NCBI RefSeq assembly: GCF_018294505.1
Contig: NC_057808.1
Coordinates: 221,618,069-221,682,068, forward strand
Source: Triticum aestivum
Lineage: Eukaryota; Streptophyta; Magnoliopsida; Poales; Poaceae
Length of the DNA stretch: 64,000 nt
Reading direction: 5' to 3'
Made by a program: the position numbers and the translations under genes. The notes under the pieces are model-generated. The model was not told where the DNA came from, did not search any database, and saw nothing but the letters and a program-made list of their open reading frames with translations. Each line of letters begins with the position of its first letter. Position 1 is the first letter of the stretch. Below are positions 11,473-23,256 of the stretch, piece by piece.

Positions 11473-12137
11473 TGTTAGTGCAACTATTTTGGCTGGTAAG
11501 AGCATCTCTAGCGGATCACCTAAAAACTTAGTGGAGTAAATTTTCTACTTTACTCTACTAAACTGCACTTGGCCAATCCTTTAAATTCTATAAGGGAGTA
11601 AACGCAAAAATCCCCCCTGCAGCGCCAAAATATACTCGGCGCCCACGGCCAAGTAAAACTCATCCCGCCATTTTCTCCTCCCGCGCGGTTGCGTCCTTCT
11701 CGCGGCCGCCCCATGCGCCGCCGCCCCACGCGCCGCCATTGCCACCGATGAACACGCTCTAAATTACCATTCGACTTGGGATCATGAGGATCGGAGGTGG
11801 CAGAAGAAGAGGCGACCAAAGAGGAGGTGGCCAAAGAGGAGGTGGCCGATGAAGAAGAACTTGAGGAGTTGACCGAAGCAAGCATGAAGACGCCAAGGTC
11901 ATGAACTCACAATTACAATCAAGTTGAAGATATTGATCTATGCTATACTCGGATGAACATCTCCATGGATGCATCAGTTGGAAGGATCAAACCAAGGACA
12001 AGTTTTGGGAGAGAATTGCGGAGCACTACAACAACTCCGTGGAGGTGACAGCAAGCCGTACACAAGGGTCTCTTGGGCATCGTTAGGGCACCATTCACGA
12101 CAATGCAACCGATGCATGGACTGCTTGCATCAATCAA

Positions 12138-12449
12138 GTGAATTATGTATCACCTAGCGGTGTGCAAGTCACGGAGTATGACCTGTACATCCAAGAACTC
12201 TTCAAGCATAGGAACAAGAAGTTCGGCCACAAGCCCTTCGCTTTGTATCGTTGCTACAAAAAGCTTTGCAAAAACGAGAAGTGGATCAAGAGAGTTGGTG
12301 GCCGAGAAAATTGTGGTGGTGGTGGTGGCCGAGACGGCGGCGGCGGCGGTGGCCGAGACGGTGGTGGTGGTGATGATGGCCGACAGGATGGTGGTGATGG
12401 TGATGGTGGCCATGTGTACGGTGGTGGCGGTGGTGATTTCTTCGGCTAG
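12138..12449 (+). pseudogene. ORF1-like relic (Myb/NAM-associated type) with Gly-rich tail
   Basis: The frame reads on from upstream codons near 11950 but is interrupted there by frameshifts and stops. Recognisable pieces are a 'KDKFWERIAEHYNN'-like segment (about 11995-12030), then YDLYIQELFKHRNKKFGHKP and CYKKLCKNEKW. This arrangement resembles the trihelix/Myb-like part of plant Harbinger ORF1 and NAM-associated proteins, which help the transposase bind DNA. The last 45 residues are a Gly/Asp/Arg run made by a GGT/GGC simple repeat. The position inside TAA-flanked inverted ends supports transposon origin. No start codon is chosen; the first codon listed is GTG within the open frame. Confidence 0.5.
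12313..12440 (+). repeat. Imperfect GGT/GGC simple repeat
   Basis: This is a trinucleotide-periodic G-rich run ('ggtggtggtggtggc' with 'cgagacgg' interruptions). It encodes the Gly-rich tail and creates long artefactual frames on both strands. Confidence 0.9.
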
Positions 12450-12817
12450 AATGTTGTTTGAGTTCGTGCATGCCATTGGTTGGCCTCGATCCACAACATA
12501 ACATATGCTATGTTTGTGGTTATTTTGAATTAAACTTGATTAGTGAAATGATGTCTTTTGGAAGAACTATATGCTTGTTAATGGTTATGTTATGAAACGG
12601 TATGCTTGTTAATGGATGACTTATGCATGTTTGATGATATATATTGTGAAGTGTTTGAGGTTCATGCGGCTAGGACAAAAAAATTATGCAAATTTTTTTC
12701 CCACTAAGTTTAGGGAATCGGCAAGGTGCGACCACCTATAAAGGAGTAAAAGTTTACTCCACTAACTTTACTCGGCCGGATACACCTCTATTTTTTGGGG
12801 ACCGACTAGAGTTGCTC

Positions 12818-15125
12818 TAACTTAAGAGAGTGTTCCCCGATTTGGTGAGTGTGTGATGCTGCTTGCGTCGAGCTGCTGCTGCTTTCTATTGTGTCTATTG
12901 TCTAGTAACATAGGAAGGATATTCTCCTGCTCGTGTGTGTGCTACTGCCTATGTCGAGTCTTCCACGACGCGTCTGCTATTATTTGCCCTGCATGAAGTG
13001 CTTAATGTTCAAATTGTCAATGCTTGCTTGTCCCCTAAGTCATGAGTCGTGTTGTTTTCCAAATGTTGATCACATCCCCAAAAATGTCAATTTTGGAATG
13101 TTAGAAATCAGTTTTGCTTCTAATTGCTTGATCAAAGCTAGTTTTGACTAGGAGTTGAATAAATTGATTGTTGTTTGTAACTCAAAGTAATTTTGGAATC
13201 ATTAAGAACCATAAAATCATGTTTAGGTTGTATTTATAATGCCAAAATTGAGCTACAAAATGTGTGTGACTTTTCTTTAATATTGGACTCCACTACAAAT
13301 CTGACGTCAGATTTTTGATCATTGCGAATTGAACGTTTTCATGAAAATTTATGTTCTTCTAGGATGACAAGTTTAGTTGGTAAGCATGGCAAATTCATAT
13401 CGGTTCAACTTTTGTCAGAAAATTGTTGGGTTTCCAGACTAAATTTATCATCATCATGCCAATATAAATTGCCATGAAAAACCTCAAATTTGCCATTCCT
13501 AAAAATCCGACATCTGATTTTTAGTGTTTCCATTAACATTTTCAGTAAATTTGTTTCCCCAAATTCCAAAAATTATTTGAAACCCAAACTATTTTTGGGA
13601 ATTTAATTGAACCCAAAAATTGAATTTGGGGAATATTCCAAATAGGGCGACAGATTGTTTATTTAATTTTGGTGTGAAATGTAAACTTCCTAAGTTCCAA
13701 ATATTCATTTGGACCTGTGTGATCCCCCCCCACCCCCCAAAAAAAATTTGGAGCAGATTTGATCTTTGAATCAAATGCAAATTCAAAAGAAAAAAACATG
13801 AAAACAGAAGAAGAAGAAACGAAGCCTAATCTAACCTATCTAAATCCCAACCCAACACGACCCATCCCCATTAAAAAAGAGAATATATTCTCAAAAACAA
13901 AATTAAAAAGGAGAATAGGTACAGAGGCGTGACAACTGTCCGATTTTAATATGATCGAACGCACCTCAGTACGCCACGCTGCCCTCCCCGTCTCTCTCTC
14001 TCTTGCACACTCATGCTGAGTCATTGATAACACGGGCCCACGTGTCTGGTTCGTTAACCTCTCTCCAACATTGACCACACCCATGATACAGAGCACGACC
14101 GCGAGCACTACCCCATAATCTCCATGTTACGGCTACGCCTGAGCACCCTGACCCCCTCTATTTGACCTTCGACATCCCCTCTCTCATTCCCGTGTGCCTC
14201 TCGTAGGAAAGAGCCGTCGGGCCACTCCGAATCGAGCTTGAGCCGCCGGCACCAAGAGAGCTCCGACGGGGAATTTCCAGTGCCACCTCTGAGCCTCTGC
14301 TTCCCCAATCGAGCACCACGATGAGGACCCAAGGAAGATCAGTGTTGTCGCCGCTCTAGCTTCACCATGTTTCATCATGCCATGTTATCTTTTATGGAGA
14401 TATGCCCGTAGTGAAACTATGGATCTTAGTCCGTTCATCCATATTGCTCTCAACCTCGACCAACATCCTTTTAATTCCATTTATAGTCTAAACTTTTATT
14501 TCTTTTCTTTTGTGTAATCAATACTTCTAAATACAACTTTTATTAATCCTTGAAACTAGCAAAGCTAGCTAGTAATACTGAGAATCTTACAATATTTTTG
14601 GGGAAGGGGCAATGCAAGTTATGTATTTGTGTCTGCAAGTACTAATCATTGGCATAGTACAAGTACTCATGTTTGTTCGATCAAGCTTAAGGTTGTCCAC
14701 TTGAGGGAACTTGTTGCTTGATACAAACCTCTGCACTTGGGGGCCTAACACCTTCCTAGATTAGAGGAAATAGGTACTGTTAAGGCACATTTCATTAGGG
14801 ACAACTTCATTGTATAGGAAAAGTGTACAACTTCTACAGAGTGTCTAAACTATTCAAATAGCCGCATCCTCGATTATAGACATAGTTTGATCAAAATCAC
14901 ACTTGTCGGTCAACGTCGAGTAAAAGGAGAAGAAAAGAAAACTGTTAATAAAAAAAATACTTGGTTGGAACGCCAAGATTGAACATTGTGAACTTGAGGA
15001 TGGGCCGCTGAATAATGTGGTGACCAATCTGAGAATGATGGTTTGTGTGACCTAAAACAAATGTTTATTTTGCTTTATGGTCCATGTATATTTACACGAA
15101 TGTCTATTTTAGATGCTTCTATTAT
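12818..15125. other. No gene recognised; AT-rich with a perfect palindrome
   Basis: A 2.3-kb stretch without a supported gene. It holds an 18-bp palindrome (13297-13314), a short C-run near 13726-13737 and a CT repeat near 13991. The 13880-14380 part is C-rich on the plus strand, but its frames on both strands are short. The last part (about 15050-15125) may be further diverged units of the tandem repeat that follows. Confidence 0.35.
13297..13314. repeat. 18-bp perfect palindrome AAATCTGACGTCAGATTT
   Basis: The word equals its own reverse complement and centres on a GACGTC core. A related word, 'aaatccgacatctgattttta', lies at about 13504-13525. It contains TGACGTCA, the consensus core for bZIP binding, but nothing nearby shows it is a promoter. 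Confidence 0.6.
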
Positions 15126-15150
15126 GCCCCATGATCAAGGCGTCGCATAG
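15126..15150 (+). repeat. Start of a ~72-bp tandem-repeat unit (continues at 19073)
   Basis: The stretch starts GCCCCATGATCAAGG. After removal of the 3.9-kb LTR and the LINE it continues at 19073-19093 and 61814-61839, giving a 72-bp unit that aligns with the units at 61840 and 61914. Confidence 0.65.
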
Positions 15151-16226
15151 TGTAACGCCCACGATGCGGCTATATCTCCCACGTGTCGAGGCACGACTTA
15201 GAGGCATAACCGCATAGTGGTTTTGTCGCAAGAAGGGTCATCTTCACACAATCCCATGTAATAAACAAGAATGGGATAAAGAGTTGGCTTACAATCGCCA
15301 CTTCACACAATACAAAAATATTATCATACATCATCCAAAATACAATCATAAAGACCGGCTACGGTCAAAATCCAGATGAAAATAAGACAACCCCAAATGC
15401 TAGATCCCCGATCGTCCCAACTGGGCTCCACTACTGATCATCAGGAAAAGACACATAGTAACGACCACGTTCCTCGTCGAACTCCCACTTGAGATCGACG
15501 CCATCATCTGCACTGGCATCATCGGCACCTGCAACTGGTGTTGGAAGTATCTGTGAGTCACGGGGACTCAGCAATCTCACACCCGCGAGATCAAGACTAT
15601 TTAAGTTTATAGGACAAGAGGTGCAACGAGGTGGAGCTGCGGCGGCAAAAGCATATATGGTGACTAACTTGCGCATATGAGAGCGAGAAGAGAAGCAAAG
15701 GAGCGGACGTCATCTAGCAATGACCAAGAAGAGGTCCTGAACACCTACTTACGTCATACATAACACAGACCGTGTTCACTTCCCGGACTCCGCCGAGAAG
15801 AGACCATCACGGTTACACACGCACTTGGTGTATTTTAATTGGGTCAAGTGACAAGTTATCTACAACCGGACATTAACAAATTCCCATCTGCCTCATAACC
15901 GCGGGCACGGCTTTCGAAAGATAATACCCTGCAGGGGTGTCCCAACTTAGCCCATCATAAGCTCTCACGGTCATCGAAGGATAAACCTTCTCCCGGAAAG
16001 ACCCGATCAGTCTCGGAATCCCGGTTTACAAGACATCTCGACAATGGTAAAACAAGACCAGCAAAGCCGCCCGAATTTGCCGACAAATCCCGATAGGAGC
16101 TGCACATATCTCGTTCTCAGGGCACACCGGATAAGTCAAGCTACGAGTAAAACCAGACCTCGAGTTTCCCCGAGGTGGCCCCGCAGGTTGCTCGGTTCGG
16201 ACCAACACTCGAAGGAGCACTGGCCC

Positions 16227-16241
16227 GGGGGGGGGGGGGGG
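16227..16241. repeat. Run of 15 G
   Basis: A homopolymer inside the solo LTR after 'ctggccc'. Its length may be unreliable in sequencing. Confidence 0.85.
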
Positions 16242-18235
16242 TTAAAATAAGATGACCCTCGGGCTCGCGAAAACCCGGGGGAAAAGGCTTAGGCGGCAAA
16301 TAGTAAAACCAAAGTTGGGCCTTGCTGGAGGAGTTTTATTCAAGGCGAACTGTCAAGGGGTCCCATAAATCACCCGACCGTGTAAGGAACGCAAACTCAA
16401 GGAACATAATCCGGTATAACAGTAACTAGGGCGGCAAGAGTGGAACAAATCACCAGGCATAAGGCCGAGCCTTCCACCCTTTACCAAAATATATAGATGC
16501 ATTAATTAAATAAGAGATATTGTGATATCCCCAACATATCCATGTTCCGACATGGAACAAACTTCAACTTCACCTGCAACTAGCAACGCTATGAGAGGGG
16601 CTGAGCAAAAGCGGTAACATAGCCAAACAACGGTTTGCTAGGAGAGGATGGTTAGAGCTGACATGGCTAAAATGGGAGACATGAAATAGCAAGTGATAGG
16701 TAGCGAGCATGGCAATAGAGCGAACAACTAGCATAGCAAAGATAGAAGTGATTTCGAGGGGTGGTCATCTTGCCTGCAAGATTCTCAGAGTTGTCGAAAG
16801 CTTGATCCTCGTAAGCGTACTCGACAGGTTCCTCGTTCACGAACTCGTCTCCCGGCTCTACCCAAGACAAGAACACAAACAAACGGAACCACAATCAACA
16901 CGAGAAATGCGCAAGCAACATGATGCAAAACATGCATGATATGCAAGATATGACATGCGGTGCATATGCGTGCTCCGGAAGGAAAAAGATGAACATGGCA
17001 GTAACTTGGCAAACCAAGCATGCCACTGGAAAGATGAGATGATTTCGGTCGAAATCGATATAAAGATCACCGGAATCGGATGCACGGTTTGCAAATGGCA
17101 AGCAAAACAAGAATGACACTAATCTGCGATAAACAGCAAGATAGCACTTAAAATACAACAAGTAACAATGCTACAACACCCCAACATAGCAACAAAGCAT
17201 ATGACAGTAATCTACAGGAGATGCTTGACAAAAGATGAACACTGAGCTATGGCTAGTTCACCACATATCAAGCTCAAACAAGCATGGCAAAAGTGCAAAA
17301 GATTACAGGTTCACAGACTTAGTGAAAAACTGGACATGGCAGAAATCAGCATCAAGTAGCAATGTTCTACTAAATGCACATGACAAAAGTCCCTTACTGA
17401 CCATAAGCTAAAAAGGACAAGAAGATATGATGGCAAGCATGTAAACATAGCAAGTTTCGTTATCAGGTTTCAGACTTAGCAGAAAACAGAGCGTGGCAGA
17501 AATATTAATATGTAGGCCTCTTTGTGAGCTTGATGCACTCACTACAGAGCAACGCATGACAAAACAAGCATACCTACAGCAAGATGGCATGTTTATAAAG
17601 CTATTCATGGCAAGAACAATTGCATAGCATGTATGGATCAACTACAATAAGCTTGGCAAAAATGCATATCATGTTAAGAATCTGCCAGAAATATTTTATA
17701 GCAAACGTAAAGCAAGATTGAGTTATGCTATGGTACTCTAAAATTGCAAACAATTGCAGGAATGGATCAATTACAACTATAGCTACAAAACATCCTTACT
17801 GAACATCTCCAAAATATGCATGAATCTCTCTGTAGCATCAAGTTTACATGGCAACAAAATTACAGCAGACAGACTTAGATAAATCACTAAGTCCCTGAAA
17901 TCAGAATTATTACGGGGCCTACTTTGCATGCTTGTGCTAGTCACCACAAAGATCACAAAAATACATGGACTATACCACTGGAAAGATGGCATGGCATACT
18001 TCAAAACACATGTAGAACTCATGCTCAAAAGATGCACAGAATAAATGATACAAAAATGACAAATCTCCAAGTTCTGATAAGAACCAGAGATTAACAGCAA
18101 CTAGCCCTCTTCCAACGAAGATTTGGGTATCAAGATGACCCCTAATGAAAATGATGCAATTGAACAAAATGAAGAGCATCACGAGGCGAACAATTTGACA
18201 TATTATACATGCAAATCGGAGCTACATGCACAAAG

Positions 18236-18480
18236 TTATCGCATCGGCGCGGGGGAAGGAGAGGAGGAGGCGCGGCGGGGGAGGCGCCGGCCGGAGGCGG
18301 CGGTCGCCGGAGGCGCGGCGGCGGCGCAGCTCCGGCGGAGGCGGCGGTGATGGGCGCGCGCGGGCGCGGAGGAGGCGGTGGCGGGCTCGGGCGGGCCTGC
18401 TGCGGGCTTCGCGGGCCGTCGGCGGGGCGGTTGGACGTCGTCCGGCGCGGACGGACGCGTCCGGCGGCGTGGTGGGAAAA
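18236..18480. other. GC-rich, CpG-dense tract in the solo LTR
   Basis: Composed mostly of 'ggcggcg', 'gcgcgg' and 'cggag' words, in sharp contrast to the AT-rich LTR around it. On the minus strand it lies downstream of the TATA-like box, in the expected transcribed leader of the LTR. Confidence 0.7.
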
Positions 18481-18523
18481 ACGCTAGGGTTCGTGTGCGA
18501 ATCCGTTTTTCGGGATGCCCACT

Positions 18524-18531
18524 TATAAATA
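18524..18531 (-). promoter_or_regulatory. Candidate LTR TATA box (TATTTATA on minus)
   Basis: On the minus strand CTATTTATAAG is followed by GTGGGC and an ACCCTAGCG segment typical of grass 5' leaders. This is the best promoter candidate for the minus-oriented LTR; transcription is inferred. Confidence 0.4.
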
Positions 18532-19324
18532 GGTAGAGGGAGCTAGGAGACTCCAAATGAGGTGCGGTTTTCGCCCACACGATCGTGATCGAACGACCTA
18601 GAGCATGGAAGAGAGTTTGGTGGGATTTGGGCTGGTTTTGGAGGGGTTTTTTTGCTGGATACTCAAATGGACATTGCGGAGGCCCGGTTAACCGTTGGAG
18701 TACCAAACGACCTCCGAATGGAACGAAACTTGACCGGTAGTCTCCGGGTGGTATATTAAGACCACTTGACAAGTCTCGGTCCATTCCGAGAAAGTTGGAC
18801 ACACGCACACGAAAGAAAACTAGAGGGGTGCACCGGAGGAGATAGGAGCGCCGGATTGGAAAACGGACAACGGGGAAAATGCTCGGATGCATGAGACGAA
18901 CACGTATGCGAATGCAATGCACATGATGACATGATATGAAAATGCATGACATAACAAAATACAAAACGCAAAACAAAACCCGACAACGGAGGGAAAAACA
19001 TATCACATAGCCGGAAATGGCAAGAGTCGGAGTTACAAATATGTCAAGTTACATGCGGGGTGTTACACATAGACATCCGAGTTGGTATGGCAATGCAACC
19101 CAAACCATTTTTATAGGGTTTAGCGGCTGGAGAGGCGGCGCACGGGCGATTCCGAACTACCAGCAACTTCGCAAGGATTCATACCACCGCGGTCCCTTGT
19201 TCGTGATCCTGGTGCTTGTTCTTCTCGGCAGTTGCCTTCAGGGTGATCCAGGAGGACCTTTGAGTCCTTACCCACCCTTGGGTGTGTGGTTTTAGGGCAT
19301 GTTCTAGGGTCCAGGGAGTAGTGG

Positions 19325-19645
19325 ATGATGGCTAGTGCTGAGTCGATCTAGGCAAGAGAGGGAGTCGAGAGGGTGATGGAGAAGATGAATTTATGAGAGA
19401 GTGAAAGCTCAAGGTTGGTGGTGGATGATCATGGGGATGATGGGGCCCTTCTGAAGTGGGCGCTCGTGGGGAAAGTGTTGCATTGAAGGGTGTTGCATGT
19501 GAACACTATGGCTGATGCGCTTAGGCCTGCAAGGGGTAACCCAAAAGGCTTATCCTTTTACTCAGTTGACGAGAATCTGTTCATTGCTAAACTAGAGGCC
19601 ACCGCGACTGAGATGTTATCTACAAAGGGGGTCAGTGGATGATTG
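19325..19645 (+). pseudogene. LINE ORF1, 5' part
   Basis: ATGATGGCTAGT at 19325 is the likely ORF1 start. In several frames the region reads a conserved plant-LINE ORF1 order: an acidic head, a LVVDDHGDDGA segment, WALVGKVLH, HVNTMADALRPARGNPKG and then NLFIAKLEA. ORF1 proteins bind LINE RNA and form the ribonucleoprotein. Early stops (for example in codons after SAESI) break it. The frame is cut at 19650 by a solo LTR and continues at 21226. Confidence 0.65.
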
Positions 19646-19650
19646 GTAAG

Positions 19651-21220
19651 TGCTACTTGTGAGCTGCGTTGGGATTTTCCCGAAGAGGAGAGGATGATGC
19701 AGTACAGTAGAGATAAGTATTCCCTCAGTTAAGAACCAAGGTTATCAATCTAGTAGGAGAACCAAGCAACACCTCGTTAGCAGTACCTACACATAAAATA
19801 GTAAATACTTGCACCCAACACGAACAAGGGGTTGTCAATCCATTGGAGATTAATTGCAAGGATCAAATCTTGTATTGATATATAGATACATAAAACAAAA
19901 AATAAAATAAAATAAAGAAAATTGCAGCAAAGTATTTTTGGGATTTTAATATATGAAAAAAGTAGACCTGGGGGCCATAGTTTTCACTAGAGAATTCTCT
20001 CTTGAAAATAACATACAGTGGGTAGACAAATTACTGTTGGGCAATTGATAGAAAAGCGAATAATCATGACGATATCCAAGGCAATGATCATGTATATAGG
20101 CATCATGTCTGAGACAAGTAGATCGACTCCTGCCTGCATCTACTACTATTACTCCACACATCGACCACTATCCAGCATGCATCTAGAGTATTAAGTTCAT
20201 AAAGAACGGAGTAACGCCTTAAGCAAGATGACATGATGTAGACAAAGTAAACTCATGCATGAATTAACCCCATCTTTTTATCCTTAATGGCAACAATACA
20301 AATATGTGTCTTGTCCCTTTCTATCACTTGGATATAGATCACCACAAGATTGAACCCATTACAAAGCACCTCTCCCATTGGAAGAAAAATCAATCTAGTT
20401 GGCCAAACCAAATCAATAGATCAGAGAGAAATACAAAGCTATAATAATCATGCATACAAGAGTTCAGAGAAGACTCAAATAATATTCATGAATAATCTGA
20501 TCATAAACTCACAATTCATCATATCCCAACAAACACACCACAAAAAGTGATTACATCGAATAGAACTCCAAGAACATCGAGGACAACATTGTATTGAAGA
20601 TCAAAGAGAGAGAGAGAGAGAGAGAGAAGAAGCCATCTAGCTACTAGTTATGAACCCGTAGGTCTGTGGTAAACTACCCACACATCATTGGAAGGGTAGC
20701 AAGGTTGATGTAGAGCCCCTCCATGGTCGGTTCCCCCTGCAGCAGAGTACCAGAAAAGGCCTCCAGATGGGATCTAGCAAGAACATAAGCTTGCGGCGGA
20801 GGAAAAAGTCTTTTGGGTGGCTCTTTGTTGGTTTCCCAATTTTAGAGAATTTATAGAGGCGGAATTAGGTCAAACGGATGCTCGTGGGCCCCACAAGCCA
20901 CCAGGTCGCACCCACCCCTGGGCATGCCCTGGGGCCTCATGGGCCCCTCCTTCATCTTCTGGGCCTCTCCTGGAGCTTCCAGGGTCTCTTATGTCAAGAA
21001 AAAATCTCTAAAAAAATTCGTGCCACTTGGACTTCATTTGGTACTGATATTCTGGAAAACCAAAAACAGGCAAAAAACAGCAACTGACACTTGGCACTAA
21101 GTTAATAGGTTAGTCCCAAAAAATGATATATAATGACATATAAATGCATATAAAACATCCAAGATTGATACTATAATAGCATGGAACAATCATAATTACA
21201 GATACGTTGGAGAAGAATCA
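19651..21220 (-). mobile_element. Solo Gypsy-type LTR, TSD GTAAG
   Basis: It begins TGCTACTTGTGAGC and ends GGAGAAGAATCA on the plus strand, 1570 bp, flanked by GTAAG at 19646-19650 and 21221-21225. On the minus strand it starts TGATTCTTCTCC and ends AAGTAGCA. It is related to the partial LTR at 1-552. A (GA)n run lies at 20604-20629. There is no internal domain, so it is a recombination remnant. Confidence 0.9.
20604..20629. repeat. (AG)n microsatellite
   Basis: About 12 AG units inside the solo LTR. Confidence 0.9.
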
Positions 21221-21225
21221 GTAAG

Positions 21226-21858
21226 CATGTTATAGTTCTGGAGATTTTGATTGTAGATCAAGACCTTCAGCTTGGAAATTTGAGAGGTTGCAGTTCTAGG
21301 CTAGGGTAATCAATCTTCCCTTCAACCTTCGCTGAACATAATGGCCGGGGAAGATAGCTGGTATGATGGGTGATGTGATTCACGTTGATGTAGATTAGAA
21401 GGGCTTTGCCTTTGGTGAGTCTTTGCGAGCTAGAATCTAGCTGAAGGTGAAGGAACCCCTTATGAGGTGGGTGCAACTGGAATCTGCGCAGACAAAGGAG
21501 ACGATCTTTTACGACATCCAATATGAAACCTACAATATTTTAGCTTTTCATGTGGATTGATGGGACATTCAGATGCATTATGTCTAAGTCTAGCTGAGGG
21601 ATATGCCAAAGGTATCTGTAGTTTAGGGGACAAGATCAGGTGGTTGGCCATGAGGAGGAGCTGGGCAATGACCCGCGGAGTCAAGGTCTGAGTAATGGAG
21701 CAAAGGATAGGAAGGATGAGTGGGAGAAAGATGATGAGGTTGAGGATGGAGACGAGGCAACGTCACCACTGAAACCAGGCCAAGGAAAGTTAAGGATGCA
21801 ATATAGAAATTTAATTCATAAGGTGGTGCTGGCTAGTGGTAATAGCTTTACAGGCTGA
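21226..21858 (+). pseudogene. LINE ORF1, 3' part with zinc knuckle
   Basis: It continues the ORF1 after the solo LTR. Segments read KHVIVLEIL, VIHVDVD, GFAFGESLRARI, then KVKEPLMRWVQLESAQTKET and FYDIQYE, which match the conserved middle of plant LINE ORF1. At 21543-21593 a shifted frame gives FSFSCGLMGHSDALC, a CCHC-type knuckle whose first Cys has become Ser. The end (21640-21858) is an acidic, Lys/Asp/Glu-rich tail. Stops and frameshifts run throughout. Confidence 0.65.
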
Positions 21859-22094
21859 GGTAAAAGCCGAAATGAAGGGTATCGGCATGCCGATATGGGT
21901 ACACAGCAAAACCATGGCAATGGGATGAGCAATCAGCTGATGCTCGTGGATCAAGAAACGTTAAACAAGAGGAGAGCTGGAGGCTGTGACATCTGTGGAA
22001 TCAAAAGTGAATAGTAGGATTTGAAGAAGAAGAAAGCAAGCAGAGTTAATGCTAGCATTGACGAGGTCGTGGCTACGGGTCAACCCTTCCAAGA

Positions 22095-22800
22095 CCAATG
22101 AATTGCATTGTTTGAAACTGTTGTGGACTTGGGAACCCAGAGGAACTTTGAGAGCTTTACCACCTGGTGAGGTTGGAGTGCCCGCCTTGGTTTTTTTTGA
22201 AACAAAGGTCGAGGGTAAGCGAGTTGCAGATTTGAGAGCACGACTAGGTTTGGAAGGATGTGTGCTCATAATCGGTGACGACTAAAGTGGTGCTTTGGCC
22301 TGTTTTGGTCAAAAGAAGTTGATGTGACGCTAAATAATGTATATGTCCAACGTATTGATGTCATAGTAAAAACATATTGGGACTGACATGAAAGAATGGT
22401 GATTCACTGGCTTTTGTGCGAAGGCTCGAAGTAGCGAGAGATATGAGAGCTCGAAATTGTTGAAATGGTTGAGGTCTCAAAGTGATATACCCTGTCTTTG
22501 TGGGGGATATTTAAATGAAATTCTTTATAATTCTAAATGATTTGGTTCAAACGATCGAGATTAATGGAAAATGGAAGGTCTCCGTGAGGTGATTGATTGC
22601 TGGAACTTTCAAGATCTGGGGTTTATAGTGTTACCGTTAACGTGGGACAATAGACAGGACGACCATGCGAACGTCAAGGTTTGATTGGATTGATCAAAGA
22701 AGATCCATCTTTTTTGCAATTGTGCACAATTACAAGGGTCTGCCATGTTTCGTCTCCTTTGTCTGATCACCGCCTTGTTGTTGCAAACATTAAGAGGGTT
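22095..22800 (+). pseudogene. LINE ORF2, AP-type endonuclease domain
   Basis: The N-terminal part reads LKLLWTWEPRGTLRAL, a damaged form of the usual 'NCRGLGNP' motif, followed by VFFETKVEGKRVADLRARLG, where Glu is the metal-binding residue of the SET motif. The middle is frameshifted but keeps a 'GGDFNE'-like segment near 22510-22530 and 'TWDNRQDDHANVKV' near 22635-22680. The C-terminal SPLSDHRLVV (about 22755-22785) is the SDH motif of the endonuclease active site. This enzyme nicks target DNA to prime reverse transcription. At least three frame changes inactivate it. Confidence 0.7.
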
Positions 22801-23256
22801 GATGAAGGGGAGGATAGAGGGCCACATAGGTTTATGTACGAGGAAGTGTGGCAGTGTGAGGACTCCTATGAAGCCGTTGTGTTGGATGGATGGGAAAAAG
22901 CAAAGGGGGTTAGAGAGGGAGCTAGCTCGGCAACTGAATGTGCTCCTCCACAATGAGGAAATAATGGCTAGGCAACAATCTCGAGTGGATTGGTTGCGTG
23001 CAGGAGATCGAAACACCAGGTTCATCCATGCTAGGGGCTCCATGCATAAATTTTGAAAAAATAGTGGCCTTAGAGGATGCGAGTGGGGTGGTTGTAGATA
23101 CAAAAGAGGTTGTACATGAAGAGATACATGACTTCTATACAATCTTGTACTCAGCCCAGGAGGATATACACATTGAGGAGGTCCTTCACCACGTCCCAGC
23201 AAAAGTTACGACATGATGAACAAATGGCTAATGTGAATGTTCCAGGAGGAGGAGGT
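22801..23256 (+). pseudogene. LINE ORF2, linker into reverse transcriptase (5' part)
   Basis: After the endonuclease the sequence reads RFMYEEVWQCEDSYEAVV, ELARQLNVLLHNEEIMARQQ and then SRVDWLRAGDRNTRFIHARG, a segment conserved just before the RT domain of plant L1-like elements. It ends 'WLM...MFQEEEV', where the three-LTR retroelement enters at 23257. The duplicated target GAGGT is at 23252-23256. A minus-strand 197-codon frame over 22609-23202 is its shadow. Confidence 0.75.

Larger units (their letters stand above)
11500..12817. mobile_element. PIF/Harbinger-like element, TSD TAA
   Basis: The left end is GAGCATCTCTAGCGGATC. The right end in reverse complement is GAGCAACTCTAGTCGGTCC. The ends are flanked by TAA at 11497-11499 and 12818-12820. 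The 1318-bp element has matching sub-terminal 'tggagtaaa...ttactcc' words on both sides. A 3-bp T(A/T)A target and an ORF1-like relic inside fit the PIF/Harbinger group. The transposase ORF is missing, so it is non-autonomous. Confidence 0.78.
15151..19067 (-). mobile_element. 3.9-kb solo LTR (TGTAAC...GTTACA), TSD CATAG
   Basis: The element starts TGTAACGCCC and ends GGGTGTTACA, with 6-bp complementary ends. It is flanked by CATAG at 15146-15150 and 19068-19072. There is no second LTR, no primer-binding site and no polyprotein, so it is best read as a solo LTR of a long-LTR family, left by recombination. The minus orientation is inferred from a TATTTATA box on the minus strand (18524-18531). 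Beyond that box come an AACCCTAG-type leader and a GC-rich tract. Reading frames in it, including a 256-codon minus-strand frame, are low-complexity artefacts. Confidence 0.75.

Noticed and set aside
12145..12504. Overlapping Val/Met-, Thr- and His-rich frames
   Set aside because: Generated by the GGT/GGC simple repeat read in other frames.
18236..19006. 256-codon minus-strand frame
   Set aside because: Pro/Arg/Ala-rich end is made by the GC-rich tract and the whole lies inside a solo LTR; no domain.
22609..23202. 197-codon minus-strand frame
   Set aside because: Antisense shadow of the LINE endonuclease and RT linker, which has recognisable motifs on the plus strand.
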